From contig RSEE01000134.1 of NCBI GenBank assembly GCA_003971905.1, positions 62,001-126,000 of the forward strand: a stretch of DNA of 64,000 nucleotides, written 5' to 3'. The position numbers and the translations under genes were made by a program. Source of the DNA: Moniliella sp. 'wahieum'. Its lineage: Eukaryota > Basidiomycota > Moniliellomycetes > Moniliellales > Moniliellaceae. A model generated the notes under the pieces. That model had not been told where the DNA came from, ran no database searches, and saw nothing but the letters and a program-made list of their open reading frames with translations. Position 1 is the first letter of the stretch, and each line of letters opens with the position of its first letter. Positions 24,751-35,346 of this stretch are shown piece after piece.

Positions 24751-25261
24751 TTCTGCCAACACTACTATAACCAGCAAGGCTACGGAGTGGCCGGGCGGGA
24801 GTTCCGCGCGTGGATGGCGGGTGCAATTTGAAACAAAGAGGCGGGCCCTCCGAACTCTGCTTGCCATATGCGAGTACCCAAAGAAATCCGCCAACAACCC
24901 TACTGCTCCTCGATCCCAACCCTACTGCTGGCTGGGTGGGGCTGGCTACGCCAATAATGAGTCGCGTCGACGCGTCCCTCCACCCCTTAAAATGCCCCCT
25001 GTCCGTGCTCACTGGCGGTGCCCTCCTTGCACTCGCACCCGGTGTCCCTTCAACCCACGCCCACCGTTGTCCCGCCACCTCCGTCGCCTCAAGACTGCCG
25101 ACTCCCCACAATGCTTATTTTCGCAAGACGGATGACTACCCGACGCGTCTCTGACTGGCTCAAAAGGGGGGCGGTGGTGCAAAGAGTAACCGTGGCACAA
25201 GGCGGAGTGGTGGAGCAAGGAGGAGATGTGAAGAGCATTGGGGTATTTGAGACAAAGATAC
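24751..25261. other. Intergenic region, no gene seen
   Basis: This is upstream of the leftward membrane-protein gene. It holds no coherent frame and no recognisable RNA gene. It borders the G-rich minisatellite that starts at 25262. Confidence 0.45.
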
Positions 25262-25339
25262 GGGGGGGGGACAAGAAGAGGGGGGGGACAAGAAGAGGGG
25301 GGACAAGAAGAGGGGGGGGACAAGAAGAGGGGGGGGGGG
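25262..25339 (+). repeat. G-rich minisatellite
   Basis: There are four imperfect copies of a 15-19 bp unit made of a G run (6-9 G) followed by ACAAGAAGA. The + strand has four or more G runs spaced by 9 bases, so quadruplex formation is possible. Confidence 0.8.
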
Positions 25340-25464
25340 CAAAGAGGATCAGTGTGGAACATTGAATGGAGGGATGGAGCAAGAATGTTCGGTGGTCCCG
25401 AAGTGGTGGGCTCGATCCATGTAACGGGATGTCATAGGTGGGCTCTGCCCGGGGGCTCACCCAG

Positions 25465-25879
25465 GTTGGTGGGGTACAATCTGTTAGGTGAAGGACGACT
25501 CAGGGTAATAGTTTCGGGCTTGGGCTATATATTCGACGCCGCTGAAGGAATGCTCGCGCGACGGGCGGAGGGAAAGCTGGAGGACGAGGTTGGATGATGA
25601 AGAGGGGGCTACATGGAGACGAGAGGTTGCCTGTATTACTCAATCAATTGGCTGGAAAACAGTCAGGAGTTGGACAAGAAAGATGGAAAGGGACGAGAAT
25701 GGGAGCGTGTGCGGCCTGCGAGCGGAACTCTTTCGACCGGCTATAAGCGAGCGTCGCCGATCCATTGAATATTGAGGGCCGTGCACGGGAATCGTAGCCC
25801 TGCCCTCCAACAGAAGCAAGCGAAGACTGTGAAGGCACTAAGGATATCAACACGATAGCACTTGCTCGTACTCGATACA
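25465..25879 (+). mobile_element. LTR-like dispersed repeat, copy A (short form)
   Basis: This about 415-bp block aligns with 52,150-52,973 in the same orientation. Shared landmarks in order are TGGTGGGGTACAATC, AGTTTCGGG..TGGGCTAT, CGCTGAAGGAA, AATCAATTGGCTGGAAA, CAGGAGTTGGACAA, CTCTTTCGACCGGCTA, AGCGAGCGTCGCCGATCC and GATAGCACTTGCTCGT. A TATATAT box lies at about 25524. It looks like a solo long terminal repeat beginning TGGTGGGG and ending near GATACA, with internal deletions relative to copy B. No coding region of an element flanks it. It sits about 450 bp upstream of TPP2. Confidence 0.6.
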
Positions 25880-26328
25880 GAGAGAGGTAAGCACATGCCA
25901 GCGGAAAGCCCCAGGGGAGCGCAGAGGGCGGTGGGAGAGGTGGGCTCCACGTGGCTGGAGATGCAGGGGGAACACAGCACGTGATGGCGGGGGCGAAGCA
26001 CATGCTGCGGGCGCACTGGCGCTGTGCCCAAGGACCAACCCTAACGGAGGAGGCAGGCGCGGGGGCGCTGCTGGGGCGCGGCGGAAGCGGTGGATGCGCG
26101 CGCATCAATCCGAGCCACGTGGCGAGGCGAGGCAGCCCACCACCAAGCCAGGCTAAGGTCGATGCTGCCCACACGCGTCGGGTGGCGAGTGTGTCGTCTG
26201 CGCCCCGCCCGCTCCTCCGCCTCGCCCTCGCCCGCCCCCGCCGCCGCTCGCCACCAGCCACCGCCACCGCCATCGCCACCACCGCCATCGCCACCACCGT
26301 CATCGCCATCGCCAGCCCCCCCCCCGCC
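25880..26328. promoter_or_regulatory. TPP2 upstream region with E-boxes and trinucleotide leader
   Basis: It contains CCACGTGG at about 25949-25956, GCACGTGA at about 25978 and, just before the TPP2 start, a run of ACC/GCC/ATC triplets (about 26255-26320). The triplet run is probably the 5' leader. No gene is seen. Confidence 0.4.
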
Positions 26329-29300
26329 ATGCCCGCGCCCTCACCCCGCCCCCCTTCCCCGTGCGCGGCCTCCTGCCCAAGGAGTCCACCCAGGCCCTCT
26401 CCTTCCTCCGCAAGCACCCCACCTACGACGGCCGCCGCGTCCGCGTCGCCGTCATCGACACGGGCGTCGATGTCGCTGCCGCCGGCCTCAGCACCCCTGG
26501 CAAGATGGTCGATGCGATCGACTGTTCTGGTACGCAATCTACCCCCCCCCCCTTGCCTGCATGCATGCTCACCCGTAACCCTCTCCCTCGCGTCCATGTG
26601 CAGGTGCCGGCGATGTGCCCCTTGCCGTGTGACCAGCACGCTCGCCACCGCGCCCGACGGCGCGCCGACGCTCGTGTCGCCCATCACCGGCCGCACGCTC
26701 AAGCTGAGCAAGGCGCTCACCAACCCCTCGGGCGTGTGGTATGCCGGTGCCAAGCGCGCCTACGACTTTTGGCCCGACGGCCTCGTCACCCGCATCTCGA
26801 CCCAGCGCCGCAAGGCATTTGCCGTCGAGCAGCGCGTCTCGTAGCCCAGGCCCAGAAGGAGCTCGATGCCTTCCAGCCCAGCAAGCCGGCCAAGACGGAG
26901 AAGAAGCAGGAGCAGGAGCAGGAGCAGGAGCCCGCGGCGGCCACGGCCACGCCGCTGCACGACAATGCCGATGCGCTGCGCAAGGCCGAGCTCAAGGCGC
27001 GCTTGTCGGCTGCTGCAGACGCTCGACTCGAACTACGACGACCAGGGCCGATCATCGAGGCGGTGGTGTACCATGATGGCCAGCACTGGCGTGCCGTCGT
27101 GGCGGAGGCGAGGGCGAGCCGCACGATGCGGCGCTCGGTCTGCGGCGCGTACAGCTTGCAATCCGACCTGGCCTCGGAGCAGGCCACGTCGACCTGTCTT
27201 CCTTTGACAAGGGTCTTACCGATTTCCGCATCGAGCGCGAATGGCGCTTCTTTGGGCCGATCGACCGTCTCTCTTACTCGGTCAACATCCTCACTGACCA
27301 GCCGCCACCCCGCCCGCCGGCGCTTCCAAGGCGCCAACCCCACCCAAGCCTACCACCCTCAGATCGTGTCCGTCTCGGGCAGTCACGGGACCATGTGGCC
27401 GGCATTGTGGGGCCTACTTCCCGCCTACCCACCCAGCCTCGGAGGGAGGCCCTCGGACGAGGAGGCGGCCAAGAACGGTGTCGCACCGCAGTGCGAAATT
27501 GTCACGTGCGCATTGGCGATCCACGGGTGGGCACAATGGAGACGGGCCAAGCACTGCTGCGGCGGCACGGGCGTTGATTGACACCAAGTGCGATGTGGCC
27601 AACTTGTCGTTTGGTGAGGATGGCGCGTTTGGCGTCGAGGATCGCGGGTGCGTTTGCCAGGCGTTGCGCGACCAGGTCATCCGCGAACGCGATGTGTGAT
27701 TTTTGTTTCGTCGGCAGGCAACAATGGCCCGGCACTCACCACCGTCGGCCAGCCCGGTGGCACCACCTCGTCAGTCCTGAGCGTCGGCGCGTACGTGACG
27801 GCGGAGCTATGCAGCAGGCGGAATACTCGGTCATCGAAACGCCCCCGGACAATGTCACCACCTGGTCCTCCCGTGGCCCCACGGCCGATGGCGATCGTGG
27901 CGTTGGCATCTACGCCCCTGGTGCTGCCATCACCTCCATCCCGCAGTACACGTTGCAGCAGACGATGCTGGCCAATGGCACGTCCATGTCCTCGCCCAAT
28001 GCGGCGGGCTCGATCGCCTCTGGTCTCGGCATGAAGCAAGAGGGCATTCCCATCACGCCGGCGCGTGTGCTCAAAGCGGTGCGGGACGCAGGCAAGGATG
28101 TGTCGGATGACTTGGGCGTGCCCTTCCTCCAAGTCGAGAAGGCATGGAACACTTGCAGCAGTGGAAGGAGCACCCGGCCGAGGATGCCGAGTTCCGCATC
28201 CAGGTCACTCCGCCTGGCAAGCCGCTGACCCACGCCGGGACCAACAAGCGCGGCATTTACCTGCGCGAACAGCCGAGACCAGCCGCCTGTCCCAGTTCCA
28301 AGTGACGGTCCAGCCTACGTTTAAGCAGAACGAGACGGAGCGTCGTTGGCACTGCAGCTGCCCGTGGCGCTGATTGCGTCCGAGTCGTGGATCCAGGTTC
28401 CCAGTTTCCTCTACTTGGGCTCCAACGGTCGCACTTGAGGTGCGCGTCGATCAGCTTCGTTGCAAACCGGGCGCACCACCACGCCACGTGGCTGGGTACG
28501 ATACCGACATCGGGCCACAAGCTGTTTGAGGTGCCTGTCACCGTCGCCAAGCCCGACACGCCCACGTCGGCTACGGTGCGGTACACGGGGCTCAAGTTGG
28601 CCAAGGCCAGGTCACGCGCCGTTCCTTGCCGTGCCCGAGGGCGCGACCTGGGCCAACTCAAGGTGCGCACGTAAAACCATGCGTCGCCAGGCACGACGCG
28701 CGCTTGTGGCTGCACCTGGTCAACTCGAGCCGCAAAAGCGCTACATTCCGTCGAGACGGCACCTGTGCTGGCTGCAATGGAGAACGAGCCGACGATCAAA
28801 AGTTCCCCGTTCGCGTGGGGTCACGTTGGAGGTGGCCACGGCCGAGTACTTTATGGCAGACCAAGCGTTTGAGTTTGATCTGGACATTGATTCCACGGCA
28901 TCCAAGTCACCCCATCGCAGTTGACGCTCGTTGGCGGCGAAGGTTTGGCGCGCATCGAGTGCCACTCGCTCCTTCGTCCCGAACCTTTCTCGCCACCATC
29001 AAGTTTGAGCACCGTCGCACGTACCTCCGTCCCACGCAGGCGTCCCTGCGCTCGATTGCGTCTGCCCCGACCGGCAGACGGACGGGCAAACCGCAACTGG
29101 AGTTGGTCACCTCGTACACGCTCAAGGTCACCGAAAAGGAGAGCACGGTCCAGCTCAGTCTGCCCACCAGCGGGCACGTGTACGACGCGGCGGTCCCGCT
29201 GCTGCTGCAAGTGTTTGACGCCAACAAGCGCCGTGTGCAGTTCTCGGACGTGTACTTGCACGAGGTGACGCTGCCCAAGGCGAGTACACGGTCCAGGCGC

Positions 29301-30446
29301 AGATGCTGCACGAGGACGTGGGCGGTGCTGACCAAGCTCAAGACGGCCGTTGACAGCGTACTTTAAGCTGGCCAAACCGGGCGACGTGACGCTGGACGTG
29401 TACGAAGACCAAGTCGAGCTGATTGGCGCTGAGAAACCACGAGCTTGGCTGGGATCAAGCTGATGCCCGCGAACGTAAGGTGCTCGTGCTGGACACGCGC
29501 GCTGGCACAGGACAAGTTGCCCAAGGAGGCAGCGCCGGCGACGTGCTGAGTGGCACGCTGGTCTGGGCCAGGCCACCGTGCCGACTCAAGTACGTTGTGC
29601 CGCCGCACCCCAAGAAGGACAAGGACGACGACGCTGCTCCGACGAGGAGGAACAGACGATTGACCTGCTCGTCGAGGCCGGGTCCAAGATCAAGAACAAG
29701 GCGACAAGCTGGCGTTCTTGACAAGCTGGCCATCGACCATCCGACGCACCTCGGTCTGCTCCAGGCCAAGCTCGAGACGCTCGCCGCCGGCCAAGCAGGC
29801 GGACAGGACAAGGCCGAGCAGGCCAAGGCCAGCACCGAGGACAAGAAGCGCACCGCGGCCGAGGTGGTCGCAGCGGCCGACGCGGTGCTGGCGCAGTGGA
29901 CTTGTCGGCGCTGCGTCTGCACCTGGGCACGAAGCGGCCGCCCGTGGCGGAGCAAGTCGGCTGGAGCGCAAGACGAACGACGCGATGGACAAAGCGTAAG
30001 GCAGCGGCCGTCGTGGCGCTGCACCGCAAGGCGCGTGCGCTGCCTGTCCGCCGACGGCGTCAGTGACGCATTCAGCGCAGCGTGGAAGAGTTACCGCACC
30101 TTCTTCCCGGCGGACTCGCAGGACGCGCAGCTCAACACGCTGTATGCGCAGTGGGCCGCAGCGAGCGGACGGTACGCCGTCGCGCTCGAGGCGGTGCTCA
30201 AGGCGGCGGACGAGCTGGGCGCCGGCACGGCCGACTCGGTGGGAGCGGCTCAACGAGCTGCGCGACGAGGCACTCGACCTGCTGGGGCCGTCCAAGCTGG
30301 GCTTCCTCGCCTGGGCCGCGTTACTGGGCGCGTGGCGCGTGCTGGGCCGTCCGAAGGAGCTGGAGCGTTCTGAGTGTGGGTGGCTGTCGTATACATATAC
30401 ATGTCGTGTGCTATTTATGCGACAGACTAAAACTATAGCTGTATAG
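26329..30446 (+). CDS. TPP2: Tripeptidyl-peptidase II, giant subtilisin-type serine protease
   Basis: TPP2 is a very large cytosolic exopeptidase complex that removes tripeptides downstream of the proteasome. From the ATG at 26329 the frame shifts into [20 protein letters not shown]. The subtilase triad is visible: Asp in [14 protein letters not shown], His in GSHGTHVAG (one C missing at about 27391), and Ser in [21 protein letters not shown] 74-nt intron at 26530-26603 splits the segment after DAIDCSG. The insert between Asp and His ([20 protein letters not shown]) is typical of TPP2 and absent from ordinary subtilases. The C-terminal part has [20 protein letters not shown] and helical repeats ending [20 protein letters not shown] and [13 protein letters not shown]. 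The span fits about 1,340 codons, near the family's length. Frame breaks are very dense. The exact stop is uncertain (30,371 or 30,444). Confidence 0.88.
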
Positions 30447-30790
30447 CTCCCTCTTCCTTCGCAACATGATGTACGAGCTGGGCGTTTGTGAGGAGGAGAC
30501 ACCCATGCATCTGTTCTCGGACAACCAGGCTGCGGTCCACCTTGCCCCAACAAACTCGGAAGCGTTGGAGCGATCCGAGAAGTTAACGTGGCTACCATGA
30601 CGTGCGCGAGCGTATCGACACCGGCGAGTTAATCGTACATCATCGTCCAGGAGAACAGCACCTCACAGTCATCCCTGACATTATGCTCACCAAGCCGGTA
30701 GGCAGGCAGAAATTGTCCTCTACCTTGGAAGTCTTCGCATCTACTCTTCTTCCAGATCCAATCTTAGTTCTTCTGAAGAATGGCCCTTGA
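30447..30790 (+). pseudogene. Ty1/copia RNase H relic
   Basis: The frame MMYELGVCEEETPMHLFSDN followed by QAAVHLAPTNSEALERSEKL matches the end of copia-type RNase H (SDNQAA motif, then the ERSKHI position). After a break it continues VRERIDTGELIVHHRPGEQH and MLTKPVGRQKL, which match the RERIxxGELxxxHVPGxxQLADIxTKP end of copia polyproteins. The reverse transcriptase and integrase are absent and there are internal stops, so this is a 3' fragment. It begins directly after the TPP2 stop. Confidence 0.82.
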
Positions 30791-30860
30791 TTTTGTCCCT
30801 TCTCCTCGCACCCACCTCCATGTTTTGTCTTGATTGTGGCCACTCTCTTTTCTGTTTCCT

Positions 30861-31080
30861 GGGCCCGGGGGTGTTGACCTCTGGTCATTTATGGCCATGG
30901 TCACTTCCAAGTGACGTCATGTGTGATGCGCGTGTGATGTTTTCTGACGTGGCGTTTCCGACTCCATGATGACTTGGATTCGCCACCGCCTTAGCAATTT
31001 GATCTCCATCGACCACCATTCCCATTTGCTGCTCTTTGAGCTTCCTGGGCGTTCATAGAGTTACAATCTGACTAGCTGGC
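30861..31080 (+). mobile_element. Possible polypurine tract and 3' LTR remnant of the copia relic
   Basis: About 70 bp past the RNase H stop lies GGGCCCGGGGG (30861-30871) followed by TGTTGACC (from 30872). A G-rich tract followed directly by TGTTG is the usual junction between polypurine tract and 3' LTR in copia elements. The right border is not defined and no second copy was found in the window. This is an inference from position and the TGTTG start. Confidence 0.35.
30912..30952 (+). promoter_or_regulatory. Paired TGACGTCA and TGACGTGG sites upstream of SEC14
   Basis: TGACGTCA (30912-30919) and TGACGTGG (30945-30952) lie 33 bp apart (start to start), about 310-350 bp upstream of SEC14. 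The two words are the CRE core and the unfolded-protein-response element bound by bZIP factors of the ATF/XBP1/Hac1 type. The same pair occurs upstream of ERD2. They lie inside the possible LTR remnant. Confidence 0.45.
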
Positions 31081-31261
31081 CACGTGACGCCGCCTGCAAT
31101 GTTCAACCAAGCCCGTCACATGTCACAGGCGCGCGCTTACCTCAGCCGCCCCGCCCACCGCCCTCCACGTGGGCACTGCTGCATGCTGAATGCGCCCCGA
31201 CACCACCACCACCTCCACCACCACCACCACTACCTCCACCACCCCCATCCCCATCCCCCCC

Positions 31262-32462
31262 ATGTTCCGCCGCAAGCACAAGGAGCGGGACGCCGAGTCG
31301 CTCGCGCCCACACCCGCGCAGAGCAGCTCCACCTGCGCGTGTTTGGCTCCACCCACGCCGCCCGCTCGGCGCCCAACCTGGACGCCGCCAGCCAGGTGTC
31401 CACCTCGCGCCCACCCCCGACCTCAGCGCCGCGCCCATGCCCACCGCCGGCCGCCCCGGCTTCCTCACCCAGCCCCAGCAGGCCACCCTCGACGCCTTCC
31501 GCGCCCGCGCCGTCGCCGCCAAGCTCTACGACCCGTGCCGCCACGACGATGCGTGTCTGTGCCGCTTCCTGCGTGCGCGCAAGTGGGACCTCGACGCTGC
31601 GTTTGCCATGTTTTCCGATGCCGAGCACTGGCGCCGCGAGTTCAAGGTCGAGGAGCTGTACCAGTCCTTCACCTTCCCGAGAAGGAGGCCGTCAATGCGC
31701 TCTACCCGCAGTTTTACCACAAGACCGACAAGGACGGCCGTCCCGTGTACATTGAGCAGCTGGGCAAGGTCGACCTCAAGGCACTGTACAAGGTCACCAC
31801 CCCCGAGCGCATCCTGCAAAAGTTGGTGGTCGAATACGAAAAGTTCCAGCGCGAGCGGCTGCCCGTGTGCTCGGCCGAGCGGGAGGAGCTGATCGAGACG
31901 AGCTGCAATCATGGACTTGAAAAACGTGGGTGTGTCCCAGTTTTGGAAAGTGTCGAGCTACGTGCAGCAGGCGAGCAAGATTGGCCAGTACTACTCCCCG
32001 AGACGATGGGCAAGTTCTACATCATCAATGCGCCCTACATCTTCACCACCGTCTGGTCTGTCGTCAAGGCCTGGCTCGACCCTGTCAGCGTCGAAAAGAT
32101 CAAGATCTTGGGCAGCGCGCTACGAACGCGAACTGGCCCAGCAAATCCCGCCTCACCACCTCCCGGCTTACCTGGGCGGCAAGTGCGCCTGCCCACAAGG
32201 CTGCTCCCTCTCGGACGCAGGACCGTGGAGCACGCTTCGTGGCGAAGCCATCCACCAAGCCCACGCCGATCGCCAAGCCAACCTGCATCTGTTCCAGCAA
32301 CATGGCGCCACCGCCGAAGCCGCGGCGGTCGTGGCCAAACAGCCCCTCGTACCCTCCCTCCCCTCGGTCGCCTCGGTCGGCTCCTCAACCCTCGCAGCCC
32401 CCGAAATCAAGTTGGACTCGGCCGCTTCCCCCGCCCCCAACGGTTCGGTAGCCGCGCCCTAA
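31262..32462 (+). CDS. SEC14: Sec14-type phosphatidylinositol/phosphatidylcholine transfer protein
   Basis: Sec14 exchanges PI and PC and keeps Golgi lipid composition suited to vesicle budding. The ATG at 31262 follows a CCACC/CATCC triplet-rich leader. The N-terminus (MFRRKHKERDAESLA) is followed after a frame change by GRPGFLTQPQQATLDAFRAR. The CRAL-TRIO-N helices carry DDACLCRFLRARKWDLDAAF. The lipid-binding domain has KTDKDGRPVYIEQLGKVDL, MDLKNVGVSQFWKVSSYVQQ, ETMGKFYIINAPYIFTTVWS and WLDPVSVEKIKILGS, the family's gate region. PPHHLPAYLGGKCACP marks the end of the fold, and an Ala/Ser-rich tail runs to the TAA at 32460-32462. About 400 codons, longer than yeast Sec14 by the tail. Frame breaks near 31400, 31680, 31905 and 32125. 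Confidence 0.93.
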
Positions 32463-34393
32463 GCTCCCCCCCCCCTATGGTCTTTCCTCTTCTTCCTGTC
32501 CCTCTCCTTCCCCTTCTTCCCCCCCATCCAGGGAAGGGATGACGGAACTCCACCGCGTTGCGTTGCGTTGTGCTTCGTTTTTGTTGTGATGCTTGCTCTA
32601 TGTGCTGCATGGACGTTCGCCTTCTTTTGTACGTTGCGTGCCATATGCCCACGCTGCACCCTCGTCTTGCTCGCCGGGGGACCAGCGCAGCCCCAGTTCC
32701 CGACCGGTCCCTCTCCCCTGTCTTCTTGCCCACGCTCGTTCCCTTTTGCTTTTTTTTTTCTCCCCGTCTACCGCGACCGCCTACCGTCTACCGTCTACCC
32801 CGCCGGCCTGTTGCGCCTGCACCTGCACCAACTAAAACAATTCAATCCATCTTCGGCCTTGGGGATGGTTGGGTGTGGCTGTGGCTAGGTTCAACTGGAC
32901 TATGTAGGGTTTTGTACTCGACAGGCACAAGCCGCACGTCCCTCGGCCCCGCTGGAAACGGTCCCCTGCGTCCGACCCCCCGTCTCACACTGCTTTTGGA
33001 TCATTCTCGTATACTCTGGGAGTAGGGGTTACTGTTAGGGATCGGTCCCGGTGAGCACCACCCCCGCCCCGCTAATCGGAAAGCAGACGGTAGGCGGCGC
33101 AAGCGCGTAGATAGCATGATGCGATGGCTACTGTACTAGGTTGCCGCGGTAGATTCTCTGCCTCGTGCGTCGGTCGCTTTCAGGTGTGCGGGAAGTAGTA
33201 ACGGTGGCAGGATGAATGGTGTGTTTGTTGCCCCAAGGACAAAACCTCTGCGCCGCCCAATGGGCTTTGCTTGGCTTTGCGTGCTGCCACCGTCGTCAAC
33301 CTGATCAACGCCGACGTGATGCTCGCTGTCCTCGTACCAGGCCGGTTGGCCCTGTTTCGCGGCCCTCCCCAGAGACCCATACCACACCATAGCCCGGCAA
33401 TGAGATAATGCATCGACAACAAGACGAGAAAACTTAAACGCAAGTCCCCGGCCATTTACGCTCAACATTCACCACCAAACCGCTTGGAGCAGACTGAACG
33501 TTGAACCGATCCCCTTTGTCCTATTGCGCACGGCGCAGCTCCCCTGGTGGGTCTCTGGCTCGTGCTGTTGCTCCTCTTCGCTCCCTCTCGGGCACAGGTC
33601 CCCTGGTCCCAATCGGGTCGATCCAACCGGCACTCTGATTGGACTCCTCCCCCACTTCTTTCCTCTTGGACCCTCCAGCTCCTTCCTCTATCCTGCCCCC
33701 TAGTCTGGTCAGCTGGTGGGGTTCCTTGTTGGTTGCGTTCACTGGTTTCTTTCGCACAAACTGTCGTTCCTTCTCTTTCGTTCCAGCCTGCTCGTTTCGC
33801 TTCGCCTGCCCCCCAGTCTGCCCCGATCCGATTGGATTGCATGGGATTGCACGGGATGGGACTGCTATACGGCACCAAGCAAGGACTGCACTGGGCTCGT
33901 ACACCTCGTCCCATACGGACCAACGTGCTATTACTCCACCGGGGCTCCTGCTAAGGCACCGCTTGGCCCTCGGTCCTCCTTCACCCAGGACAGGCAAAGG
34001 ACACGCCCGCAACGCCAAAACACAAGAAAAGGGAATAGCACAGGGGCATGGGGGCGCGGTCTGAACTACATACTGTAGGAAGGGGACGGGGATATGCGCC
34101 AGGAGGGGCAGACAAAACAATTCCAGTTCAAGTCCATGATGCATGACGAGGGGGAAGGGCAGAACCCTTGGTTTGGTTGCGCAGAGGCACACTGTCTGTT
34201 GATCGATCGTGTAACATGTGATCGATGATCCTTGATCGAGATCCATCTCGTGCCTCGTGCACCACGGGCATCGCCCACGGTCGCTCTCCCACCCCGTACG
34301 GCTCGGGATCGGGACATGTGCCTGGCGCTGATCGTGCCCAGAGAGGGGGGGGGCGGGGGCCCCCCGACGAGGCCGGAGGCGGGCAGGGCGCGA
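32463..34393. other. 1.9 kb convergent region with no recognised gene
   Basis: This lies between the SEC14 and ERD2 stop codons. The first 300 bp are pyrimidine-rich and probably the SEC14 3' region. The rest has several frames of 80-240 codons on both strands, none with motifs. One frame near 33,550 reads like a signal peptide but has no ATG. No tRNA, rRNA or transposon is seen. Confidence 0.45.
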
Positions 34394-35225
34394 TCATGCG
34401 GGCAACTCGAATTTTTGTCCGTGCATCACCTTGGTAAAGTAGACTGGGCAAAGGATCATGTAAGCGTTAGAAGCCAAGAGGGGCAGAGCGGGCGCGCGGC
34501 AGCAGGGCAAGTAGACGAGGAAGGGAAAGCGGGGCGTACTGTAGAAAAAGTCGGCATAGAGCGCGGTCTGGACGAGACCGGCAACAAAGCCGTAGGCATT
34601 GAAGTGCTTAGTGCCGTGGAAGATCAGGATGTAGATCCAGTTCAACAGGTACAGTGCCCTGTATGCGCCCAAGGCAAAGATGTAGTGCGTGGTGATCGTT
34701 TCTGCCTCGCCCGTGCGCTGCAGCAGGAAGAGCTGGGGCAGGATGGCAACCGCCTCGAGGAAGATGGAGAAGGACCACAGCACTTCCAGCACCGTGAAGG
34801 CGGGGTGGAAGAGCAGGGCCAAGAGCGCAGAGGGGCCAATGAGATACAGCAGCGGGATGCTGTCGATGGACGGGTTGTGGGTTTGGCTGGCGCAGGCCGA
34901 AGAACACCCGCGTCAGCTGGGACGGGGGGGGAGGACGGGAGTGGGGGGGGGGGGGGACATACCGGTACTTGTACTGCATCAGATACACGACCGCAGCGGA
35001 GGAGCCAATGAAGATGAGCTTCATGACGAAGAGGTAGAGGCGGAAGGCGCGGCTGAACTTGGACGAGGAAAAGAGGTCGAGGTAGCGGGTGACAAAGACG
35101 ATCAGATAGAGCAGCTGGGACTTGAAGCTGAGGCCGCGGGTGGTGCGGCGCTTGTGGATGGCGGTGAGGAGGATGAAGATGCTGGCCAGGTGCGAGCAGT
35201 CGGCGGCGATGCGGAAGATGTTCAT
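34394..35225 (-). CDS. ERD2: HDEL/KDEL receptor
   Basis: Erd2 is the Golgi receptor that returns K/HDEL-tagged ER proteins in COPI vesicles. The gene is fully intact: three exons join without any frame break. Exon 1 from ATG 35225 reads MNIFRIAADCSHLASIFILL and FVTRYLDLFSSSKFSRAFRL. An intron at 34887-34962 (76 nt) is followed by QTHNPSIDSIPLLYLIGPSA. The exon 2 helices (VLEVLWSFSIFLEAVAILPQ, LLNWIYILIFHG) include the conserved ETITTHYIFALGAYRALYLL region. An intron at 34444-34539 (96 nt) leads to IYFTKVMHGQKFELPA, the standard C-terminus. The product is 219 residues, the family norm, with seven membrane helices. Upstream lie a TATATATAA at 35409-35417 and a paired bZIP-type site. Identification is certain. 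Confidence 0.97.
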
Positions 35226-35322
35226 GGTGGGCGACGCGACGACGCGGGGGGCGGTGGCGGCAGCATCCGCGGTGGCTGCCGTGTCCCGTACGTGCCCCAG
35301 GCGGCGCACGTACTCTACCGGC

Positions 35323-35346
35323 TGACGTCAGCCGCTGCTGACGTGG
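35323..35346 (-). promoter_or_regulatory. Paired TGACGTCA and TGACGTGG sites upstream of ERD2
   Basis: TGACGTCA (35323-35330) and TGACGTGG (35339-35346, read on +) lie 98-121 bp upstream of the ERD2 start. ERD2-type genes are unfolded-protein-response targets in other fungi, and TGACGTGG is a UPR-element core. Binding is inferred. Confidence 0.5.

Noticed and set aside
33547-33954. Possible secreted protein with signal-peptide-like start (GLWLVLLLLFAPSRAQ)
   Set aside because: The frame opens at GTG, not ATG, in a C/T-rich stretch that gives Leu and Pro by chance, and there is no downstream domain.
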